DNA of 14,128 nt from Chelatococcus sp. (GTDB lineage: Bacteria > Pseudomonadota > Alphaproteobacteria > Rhizobiales > Beijerinckiaceae): contig QFQY01000085.1 in the NCBI GenBank assembly GCA_003248805.1, positions 1-14,128 on the forward strand, read 5' to 3'. Shown here piece by piece: positions 6,361-12,119 of the stretch. The position numbers were made by a program, and so were the translations under genes. Numbering within the stretch: position 1 is the first letter of the stretch; the number at the start of each line of letters is the position of its first letter. Under the pieces are notes generated by a model. The model was not told the origin of the DNA. It did not search any database and saw only the letters and a list, made by a program, of their open reading frames with translations.

Positions 6361-6810
6361 TCAGGCGGGTGTCCGCGTCTGGAGCAACGGCACGATGGCG
6401 TCGAAGGCGAGCTCGTAGCTCGCCACGCCGAAGCCGCAGATCACGCCGACGCAGACCGGCGCCATATAGGAGTGATGACGGAATTCCTCGCGCGCATGGA
6501 CGTTCGAGACATGCACCTCGATCGCCAGCGCGTTCGCACCCTTGATCGCATCCCGCAGGGCGACCGAGGTGTGCGTGTAGGCCCCGGCATTGATGACCAC
6601 GCCCGCGCCGGCGAGCCCGGCCTGCTGGACGAAGGTCACGAGCTCGCCTTCGTAATTGGTCTGGCGGAAGACGAGCTCGACCCCGGCCGCCTGCGCCTTG
6701 GCGCGCAGGCGCTGCTCGACACCGTCCAACGTCACCGCGCCATAGGTGGCGGGCTCGCGCGTGCCGAGCAGGTTGAGGTTGGGGCCGTTCAGGACGTGGA
6801 CTGCGACCAT
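6361..6810 (-). CDS. aroQ: Type II 3-dehydroquinate dehydratase
   Basis: This 149-residue enzyme dehydrates 3-dehydroquinate to 3-dehydroshikimate, the third step of the shikimate pathway to aromatic amino acids. Type II signatures are clear: LNGPNLNLLGTREP (7-20), catalytic Tyr23 in ATYG, INAGAYTHTS (73-82) with Asn74, and EVHVSNVHAREEFRHHSY (98-115) with His100 and Arg111. These match the M. tuberculosis active-site set with an offset of one. In the loop RQTNYEGELV (49-58), Tyr53 stands where many homologues have His or Ala. The ATG at 6810 gives the expected start. Upstream lie two strong hairpins and the thiol oxidoreductase gene; downstream are accB and accC, an order common in proteobacteria. 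Confidence 0.96.
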   Translation of the reverse strand: MVAVHVLNGPNLNLLGTREPATYGAVTLDGVEQRLRAKAQAAGVELVFRQTNYEGELVTFVQQAGLAGAGVVINAGAYTHTSVALRDAIKGANALAIEVHVSNVHAREEFRHHSYMAPVCVGVICGFGVASYELAFDAIVPLLQTRTPA

Positions 6811-6836
6811 GGGGCGCGTAGGTTCCAGCGCCGCGC

Positions 6837-6858
6837 GACGGCGGCAGAGGCCGCCGTC
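6837..6858 (-). other. Perfect 9-base hairpin just upstream of aroQ
   Basis: GACGGCGGC (6837-6845) and GCCGCCGTC (6850-6858) flank a 4-base loop AGAG. It lies 26 bases before the aroQ ATG in the transcript. No U-tract follows on the minus strand. It may modulate aroQ expression relative to the upstream oxidoreductase gene, or act as a weak or processing element. Confidence 0.45.
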
Positions 6859-6867
6859 ATAACCGCT

Positions 6868-6897
6868 GCGGGCCGGCAGGGGAAGCCTTCGGCCCGC
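6868..6897 (-). other. 8-base hairpin after the thiol oxidoreductase gene
   Basis: GCGGGCCG (6868-6875) and CGGCCCGC (6890-6897) form a perfect stem around a 14-base loop, starting 15 bases past the stop at 6913. It lacks a U-tract. Position suggests a 3'-end element, either a stability hairpin or an imperfect terminator. Confidence 0.4.
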
Positions 6898-6912
6898 CGA
6901 TATCCGCCGCGT

Positions 6913-7713
6913 TCAACCGCTGCAGGTCGCCTTGCCGCATTTGCGGACGGAGTCGATCTTCTGCTTCAGGGCCGCCTGGCCGACGGCACCGAACACGACC
7001 TCGTCGCCGACGATGAAGGCGGGGGTGCCGGTGAGGCCCAGCCGATCGCCGAGGGCGACGGTGTCCTCGATGACCGCGCGGGTCGCGGGAGCGTCGATCT
7101 CCTTCTTCAGCTTCTCGATGTCGGCCCCGTATTCCTTGGCGACCTCGAGTGCCTTGGCGCCGTTGACGCGCCCCTTCAGGCCCATCAGCTTGTTGTGGAA
7201 TTCGAAGTATTTGGGACCGGACAGCTGAGCCTTCGCGGCAATCGCGACCCGGCTGGCCTCGACCGAGTCGGGGCCCAGGATCGGGAAGTCCTTCAGCACG
7301 ACCTTGAGCTTGGGATCGTCCTTGGCGAGCGCGCGGACATCCTCCAGCGCCCTTTTGCAGAAGCTGCAGTTGTAGTCCATGAACTCGACGATGGTGACGT
7401 CGCCCTGCGGGTTGCCGACGATGACCGAGGTCGCGGGATCGACGAGGCGGGCCTTCTCCGAGGCGACGGCCTTGCTCTGGGCGTCGGCCTGCGCGACCGC
7501 GTTGCGGCGCTCGAGTTCGACGAGAGCCTCCTGAATCAGCTCGGGGTTCTGCATCAGCGTTTCGCGGACGAGGTCCACGACCGCCTTGCGCTGCTCGGGC
7601 GTCAGGGCTTGAGTCTGCGCCTGCACCGGCGCGACGAACAGCGTCAGGGCGAGCGAGAGGGCCGCGAGGCCGAGGCGCGGCAGAATCCCAACTTTCATCC
7701 ACCCGAGTGTCAT
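6913..7713 (-). CDS. Periplasmic DsbA-family thiol oxidoreductase with ScsC-type N-terminus
   Basis: This 266-residue protein has a Sec signal peptide (residues 1-32, ending PVQA) and is expected in the periplasm. A helical region at about 37-72 (TPEQRKAVVDLVRETLMQNPELI...) resembles the N-terminal segment of ScsC/Com1-like DsbA proteins that mediates oligomerisation. A thioredoxin-fold domain follows at about 96-258. The active site is CSFC (Cys116, Cys119), and the cis-proline loop is TGTPAF with Pro231. A second cysteine pair, Cys259 and Cys264, stands at the extreme C-terminus. Such proteins oxidise, reduce or isomerise disulfides; which one cannot be told here. The frame opens earlier, at 7782, but the ATG at 7713 is preferred because GGAAGGA lies 7 bases upstream and the signal peptide begins there. 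It heads the aroQ-accB-accC direction and diverges from the aminotransferase gene. Confidence 0.9.
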   Translation of the reverse strand: MTLGWMKVGILPRLGLAALSLALTLFVAPVQAQTQALTPEQRKAVVDLVRETLMQNPELIQEALVELERRNAVAQADAQSKAVASEKARLVDPATSVIVGNPQGDVTIVEFMDYNCSFCKRALEDVRALAKDDPKLKVVLKDFPILGPDSVEASRVAIAAKAQLSGPKYFEFHNKLMGLKGRVNGAKALEVAKEYGADIEKLKKEIDAPATRAVIEDTVALGDRLGLTGTPAFIVGDEVVFGAVGQAALKQKIDSVRKCGKATCSG

Positions 7714-7884
7714 GTCGTCATCCTTCCGGCGCCGCAGATGCGCGCGCGTGGTCAATCCTTGGAACCGCTTCTCCGCCGTCATGCCGTCTTCGTCAAATCA
7801 CGGCTTAGAGTGCGGCTCTCACGGTGGTCCGGCATTCCCGGCCTGCGAGTTGCCGGAGCGCTAAAGCTCGGATACGCCGAAACA
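7714..7884. promoter_or_regulatory. Divergent intergenic region, promoters not resolved
   Basis: These 171 bases separate the leftward thiol oxidoreductase from the rightward aminotransferase, so promoters for both should lie here. A TTGACG occurs on the minus strand near 7790-7796, but no good -10 is found 16-18 bases away. No clear dyad or riboswitch was seen. The aminotransferase start has no strong Shine-Dalgarno. Confidence 0.3.
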
Positions 7885-9075
7885 ATGACCATCAGCGCCC
7901 CTTCGTCCGCCCGCATGCCCGCCCTCGCCGAGCGGGCCGCGAATGTCTCGCCCTTCATCGTCATGGACGTGATGAGCCAGGCCGCCGCGATCGAGCGGGC
8001 CGGCGGCAGCGTCGTGCATATGGAGGTCGGCCAGCCCTCGGCTCCGACGCCGGCCTCGATCCGGGCCGCGGCGGCGCGCGCCCTCGACCACGGCCGCATC
8101 GGATACACGCAGGCGCTCGGCACGGATACGCTGCGCGAGCGGATCGCCCGACACTATGGGGAAGCCTATGGCGTGACGGTGCCGGCCGAGCGGGTCGTGG
8201 TCACGACGGGGTCCTCGGGCGGCTTCATTCTCGCTTTCCTGGCCTGTTTCCAGCCGGGCGCGCGCGTCGCGATCACGGCGCCCGGCTACCCGGCCTACCG
8301 CAACATCCTGACCGCGCTCGGGCTCGAACCCGTCGCGATCGAGGTCGGCCCCGAGACGCGATTCGCGCTGACGCCGGAGCTGATCGCGCGTGCCCACGCC
8401 GAAAAGCCGCTCGCCGGCGTGCTGACGATGAGCCCGGCGAATCCGACCGGCGTCGTCATGACCCCGGAAGCGATCGCGGCCGTGGCGGCCGCGTGCCGCC
8501 GGCTCGGGCTCTGGTACATCTCGGACGAGATCTATCACGGCCTGACCTATGAGGCGCCGGCGACGACCGCGCTCTCGGCCGATCCGGACGCGATCATCGT
8601 CAATTCCTTCTCGAAATATTACTGCATGACCGGCTGGCGCGTGGGCTGGCTGGTCGTGCCGCAGCGCATGGTGCGCACCATCGAGCGCCTGCAGCAGAAC
8701 TTCTCGATCTCGGTGCCCTATCTCAGCCAGGTCGCGGGCGAGGCGGCCTTCGATGCGACCGAGGAATGCGAAGCGATCAAAGCCGGTTATGCCGAGAACC
8801 GGAACTACCTTCTGAGTGCGCTGCCGCAGATCGGGCTGGGCGACTTCCTGCCTGTCGACGGGGCGTTCTACATCTATCTCGACGTCGGCCGCTACACGAA
8901 CGATTCCATGGCCTTCTGCCAAAGCGCTCTGCAGGAGGCCGGCGTCGCGATCACACCCGGCCTCGATTTCGACGCGGGCCGGGGCTCGCGCACGGTGCGG
9001 CTGTCCTTCGCCGGTTCGCTCGCGGAATGCGAGGAGGCGGTGTCGCGGCTCGGAGCATGGCTGGCGCGGCGCTGA
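7885..9075 (+). CDS. PLP-dependent class I/II aminotransferase
   Basis: This 396-residue cytosolic fold-type I aminotransferase uses pyridoxal phosphate to move amino groups between amino and keto acids. Visible key residues are SPANPTG with Asn186, ISDEIY with Asp214 and Tyr217, the Schiff-base Lys244 in NSFSKYYCMTGWRVGW, and Arg372 in TVRLSFAGS for substrate carboxylate binding. TAPGYPAYRN (131-140) is the typical stretch seen in AspC-like and MalY/PatA-like members. Length fits. The reading frame is open far upstream but that part overlaps genes on the other strand and has no aminotransferase features; the ATG at 7885 begins a normal N-terminus. Substrate cannot be assigned from motifs alone. 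It is monocistronic as far as the window shows, 146 bases before the MscS-family gene. Confidence 0.93.
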   Translation: MTISAPSSARMPALAERAANVSPFIVMDVMSQAAAIERAGGSVVHMEVGQPSAPTPASIRAAAARALDHGRIGYTQALGTDTLRERIARHYGEAYGVTVPAERVVVTTGSSGGFILAFLACFQPGARVAITAPGYPAYRNILTALGLEPVAIEVGPETRFALTPELIARAHAEKPLAGVLTMSPANPTGVVMTPEAIAAVAAACRRLGLWYISDEIYHGLTYEAPATTALSADPDAIIVNSFSKYYCMTGWRVGWLVVPQRMVRTIERLQQNFSISVPYLSQVAGEAAFDATEECEAIKAGYAENRNYLLSALPQIGLGDFLPVDGAFYIYLDVGRYTNDSMAFCQSALQEAGVAITPGLDFDAGRGSRTVRLSFAGSLAECEEAVSRLGAWLARR

Positions 9076-9127
9076 TTCGGCGGCCGGCCGCCCCTTGCCA
9101 AAGCGGTCCGCCGGATCATCATCGCTG

Positions 9128-9151
9128 TCGCATCCGATCAATCGGATGCGA
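9128..9151. promoter_or_regulatory. Perfect 24-base palindrome upstream of the MscS-family gene
   Basis: TCGCATCCGAT (9128-9138) and ATCGGATGCGA (9141-9151) are perfect 11-base arms around CA. It lies in the 146-base gap after the aminotransferase, about 70 bases before the channel start. There is no T-run on either side, which argues against an intrinsic terminator. Position and symmetry suit an operator for a dimeric regulator or a transcript hairpin. No known consensus was recognised. Confidence 0.5.
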
Positions 9152-9221
9152 TAACAAACACCTAGATCACCGTCATCGCGTCCGGAAAGGACGGGCGGCG
9201 ATCCAGGTCAGGGGGATGGTC

Positions 9222-11510
9222 ATGCGCAAGCCGAAGTCGGGAGCCGAAAGGGTCGCCCTGGTCGGGGGCATGCTGCTGATCCTGCTGGCCTGCCGCTTCG
9301 CGGGGATGTTGCCCACGCCGGCGCATGCGCAGGATGCCAGCTCTTCCGTGACCTTGACCCTGCGCGGCGACGAGCCGGCCGACGCCGTGCGCCGCATGGT
9401 CGATGCGCTCTCGGCCGACGGGCGCAAGGTGGAGATCAGGATCGCGGGCGAGCAGGCGGCGCCCCCCGCCGCCGCGCCCGCGAAGCCGGCCAAGGAGCCC
9501 GCGACCAACCCGGCGGCCGCCGCCAAGTCGACCCTCGCCCTCGAGGAAGGACAGGCCGAGATGCTCTGGGACCAGTTCATCGGGGGCTTCGACTACGGCA
9601 ACGCCGCGATCCCGAAGGTCGTCGAGCTGCCCGGGAACTGGGAGCGCAGCTGGGCCCAAAATCGCAACGAGCGGCCCGGATGGCCGGCGTGGATGCGCCT
9701 GTTCGCGGCGCTTGCGATCGGGCTCGCGGCGGCGGGCGCCTTCCGCCTGGCGACCGCGCGCTGGTTCGCCGCCCGGTCGAGGCCACGCGAGCCGACCTTC
9801 ACGGCCAACCTGATCGCCGCGTCGTTCGCGCTGCTGCAGGACGCGGTCACGATCCTGGTCGCGCTCGCCGTCATCCGTTGGCTGCGCAACGCCTGGCTGC
9901 CGAACGAGGATCTCGCCTTCATCGCCTTGAGAACGCTGGCGCACGGCCTGGCGATCGGAGCCGCCTATCTGGCGGTCGGCCGGTTCCTGCTCTCGCCCGG
10001 CATGCCGCAGCGGCGCCTGATGCCCCTGCCGCGCGCCGGCCGGCATTTCCGCATTCTCGTGGTCTATTCCGTCATGACGCTCGTGTTCATGGTCGCGGCG
10101 GTTCTGGCGCAGCAGGTCTCGGGCGGGCCTGAGCCGCTCGCCGGGCTGCTCGCGATCACCGGGCTGCTGACGGTCGTCTTCAAGCTCTGGTGGTTCTTCG
10201 ACATGCGCCGCGATCTTTCGGCGCTGATCCTGTCGGCGTCGTCGCAGCCCAGCCCGTTGCTGCGCTTGCTCGCCGTCGCGGCGCCCTGGTTCTATCTCGC
10301 CGCCGCCCTTCTGACGTGGATGATCGGCCGGGCCGCCGGCATAATGTCGAACGGTGCGCGCTGGGCCGGGGCCGCGGAGATCACCCAGATCGTGATCGTT
10401 CTGGTGCCGATCCTCGCCATCGGCGTGACGCATGTCCTGCGCTGCCGTTTCGAGGCGCATCCGGACGCGCAGGGACACACGCCGCTGGCGCGCGCGACCG
10501 GCGTGGCGCTGCAGGCGGGGGCGGGGGGCCTCGTCTGGGCCGGCGGGTTCTACCTGCTGGCGCGGCTCTGGGCCGGACTCCTGCTCGGCATGGACACCGC
10601 GCAGCTGGGAGCCATCTCGCGGCAGGCGGCGGGCGTGGCCGCCCTCGCTTTCATCGGCTGGGTCCTGCTCGTCTTCCTGCGCGCCTTCTTCGACGCCTAT
10701 GCGCCACGGCGCCGCATCGCCGGGCCGCTCGACGAGGACGCGCCCGCCGAGGAGGGCGTGCCGACGCGCCTCGCCACCGTGCTGCCGGTGCTGCGCGGGG
10801 TCGTGCTGGGCGCCGTGGTCGGCCTCACCATCCTGGTCGTGCTCGCGCGGCTCGGCGTCGACATCGGCCCGCTGCTGGCGGGCTTCGGCATTCTGGGCCT
10901 CGCGATCTCGTTCGGGTCGCAGGCGCTCGTCCGCGATATCGTCTCCGGCGTCTTCTTCATGCTTGAGGATGCCTTCCGCGTCGGAGAATATGTCGACACC
11001 GGCCGCCTGAAGGGGACGGTCGAGAAGATCTCGCTGCGCTCGATGCAACTGCGCCACCAGAGCGGCCAGATCCACACCGTGCCGTTCGGCCAGATCCAGC
11101 AATTGACGAATGCCAGCCGCGATTGGGCGACCGTGAAGTTCAACGTGCGGCTCGACCATTCCGCCGATCTGGAACAGGCGCGCAAGGCCATCAAGAAGAC
11201 CGGGATCGCGCTGATGGAGGACCCGGAATACGGGCCGCATTTCATCGCGCCGCTCAAGATGCAGGGCGTCGCCGACATCACGGACACCGCCATCGTCATC
11301 CGCCTGAAATTCACCGGCAAGCCGAACCAGGCCTCGATGCTGCAGCGCGAGGCGCTGAAGCGCGTCTACCGCGCGCTGAACGAGGCCCGTATCCCCTTCG
11401 CCTCCAACGCCGTCACCGTGCGCGGGGGCGAGGCCGGCCCGCCGCCGAGCGGCGCCGCCGCGGCGATCTCCGCCGTTGCGCCGCCGACGCCCCTGGTCCC
11501 GGGCGGATAA
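9222..11510 (+). CDS. Large MscS-family mechanosensitive channel
   Basis: This 762-residue inner membrane protein begins with a signal-like segment (about 11-37, ending AHAQ), followed by a periplasmic Ala/Pro-rich stretch (78-104) and about ten to eleven membrane helices (near 157-178, 204-222, 232-254, 276-297, 305-325, 348-369, 386-405, 432-453, 466-488, 525-543, 547-567). The MscS pore helix and beta domain are at about 550-640: GFGILGLAISFGSQALVRD, then GVFFMLEDAFRVGEYVDTG and TVPFGQIQQLTN. A cytoplasmic alpha-beta domain follows, with an Ala/Pro-rich tail. Size and layout recall E. coli YbiO (741 residues), a channel that opens under hypo-osmotic stress. ATG 9222 has AGGGGG directly upstream (about 6-nt spacer); the ATG at 9216 would add two residues. 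It is transcribed alone, after a palindrome. Confidence 0.92.
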   Translation: MRKPKSGAERVALVGGMLLILLACRFAGMLPTPAHAQDASSSVTLTLRGDEPADAVRRMVDALSADGRKVEIRIAGEQAAPPAAAPAKPAKEPATNPAAAAKSTLALEEGQAEMLWDQFIGGFDYGNAAIPKVVELPGNWERSWAQNRNERPGWPAWMRLFAALAIGLAAAGAFRLATARWFAARSRPREPTFTANLIAASFALLQDAVTILVALAVIRWLRNAWLPNEDLAFIALRTLAHGLAIGAAYLAVGRFLLSPGMPQRRLMPLPRAGRHFRILVVYSVMTLVFMVAAVLAQQVSGGPEPLAGLLAITGLLTVVFKLWWFFDMRRDLSALILSASSQPSPLLRLLAVAAPWFYLAAALLTWMIGRAAGIMSNGARWAGAAEITQIVIVLVPILAIGVTHVLRCRFEAHPDAQGHTPLARATGVALQAGAGGLVWAGGFYLLARLWAGLLLGMDTAQLGAISRQAAGVAALAFIGWVLLVFLRAFFDAYAPRRRIAGPLDEDAPAEEGVPTRLATVLPVLRGVVLGAVVGLTILVVLARLGVDIGPLLAGFGILGLAISFGSQALVRDIVSGVFFMLEDAFRVGEYVDTGRLKGTVEKISLRSMQLRHQSGQIHTVPFGQIQQLTNASRDWATVKFNVRLDHSADLEQARKAIKKTGIALMEDPEYGPHFIAPLKMQGVADITDTAIVIRLKFTGKPNQASMLQREALKRVYRALNEARIPFASNAVTVRGGEAGPPPSGAAAAISAVAPPTPLVPGG

Positions 11511-11511
11511 G

Positions 11512-11556
11512 GCATCGGCCCGAAAAAGGGGACTGCGGCTTTCGGGAAGCCGATGC
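11512..11556. repeat. Palindromic extragenic repeat, copy 1
   Basis: GCATCGGC-CCGAAA (11512-11525) pairs with TTTCGG-gaa-GCCGATGC (11540-11556), with a 3-base bulge on the right and a central GC-rich loop. It begins one base after the MscS-family stop codon. The GCATCGG...CCGATGC form resembles short palindromic intergenic repeats frequent in Hyphomicrobiales genomes. It may also serve as a 3'-end hairpin for the channel mRNA. Confidence 0.6.
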
Positions 11557-11573
11557 TGAAGCGACGAAAGAGA

Positions 11574-11605
11574 GCATCGGACCGAATACGGTCTTCGGGC
11601 CGATG
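11574..11605. repeat. Palindromic extragenic repeat, copy 2
   Basis: GCATCGGACCGAA (11574-11586) pairs with TTCGGGCCGATG (11594-11605) with a single A:G mismatch and a 7-base loop. Its left arm is a near copy of the left arm of the first repeat. Its right arm is a perfect complement of 11513-11524, so the two elements are related and could also pair with each other over 12 bases. It lies in the convergent gap before the small membrane protein gene. Confidence 0.6.
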
Positions 11606-11648
11606 ATCTCACCGCTCTCGACGCCGTCGGCAGGCCTGGACCGCTCGC

Positions 11649-12002
11649 TCAGGAGATGAGCAGGAGGCCGAATCCGCCGAGGGCGAGCAATCCCCCGAGC
11701 GTGGCGGCGAGCCGCGTCCCGCTCGTCAGCGCGTAACGATCCGCCCTCCGGCGGGAGCGTTCGTCGTGACGGGCATTCGCTTCGTTGCGGTACTGTTCGG
11801 CGTGCAGTCCCGGTGTCATCTGCGGGCCGACAGGGCGGCCGCCTTCGAGCTCCATCCGGATCGCGATGAAGGCGACCAGCAGACCGAGAAGACCGACGCC
11901 CAGCCCTCCGAGGATGCGCCACGCCAGGCAGGCCAAGGCGATCAACCCCGCCGTGGCGATGGCCGTCAGGACGAGACGCTCCGTACTCCTCGGTGGCGGC
12001 AT
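11649..12002 (-). CDS. Small membrane protein of unknown function
   Basis: This 117-residue protein has an N-terminal hydrophobic block that could form two helices (about 10-30 and 31-48). A basic, Arg- and Glu-rich stretch around residues 65-90 (EQYRNEANARHDERSRRRADRY region) is followed by a C-terminal helix (about 96-116). No family was recognised. The ATG at 12002 is chosen because GGGGTGA lies 5 bases before it; a GTG at 12011 in the same frame would add three residues but has no such site. It lies convergent to the MscS-family gene and downstream of the rne terminator on the same strand, so it needs its own promoter or readthrough. The case for a real gene rests on the ribosome site and the coherent hydrophobic pattern. 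Confidence 0.65.
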   Translation of the reverse strand: MPPPRSTERLVLTAIATAGLIALACLAWRILGGLGVGLLGLLVAFIAIRMELEGGRPVGPQMTPGLHAEQYRNEANARHDERSRRRADRYALTSGTRLAATLGGLLALGGFGLLLIS

Positions 12003-12077
12003 TGCGATCACCCCCCCAGATCCGCCCAGCTCCGCCCGGCGCCGACCGAGATGCTACGCCGGGGCGCTCGCGAACCC

Positions 12078-12109
12078 AAGAAAAAAGCCCGCTGCCGAGG
12101 CAGCGGGCT
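12078..12109 (-). terminator. Strong intrinsic terminator of rne
   Basis: On the minus strand AGCCCGCTGCC (12109-12099) pairs perfectly with GGCAGCGGGCT (12096-12086), followed by UUUUUUCUU (12086-12078). It starts about 10 bases after the rne stop. The stem-loop and uridine run are textbook quality. Confidence 0.9.
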
Positions 12110-12119
12110 CTTCGTCGTG

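Noticed and set aside
6286..7884. Upstream extension of the aminotransferase frame
   Set aside because: It overlaps aroQ and the thiol oxidoreductase on the opposite strand, and the enzyme's normal N-terminus begins at 7885.
9162..11612. 816-codon leftward frame opposite the MscS-family gene
   Set aside because: Antisense shadow; the plus-strand frame has a signal segment, membrane helices and a clear MscS domain.
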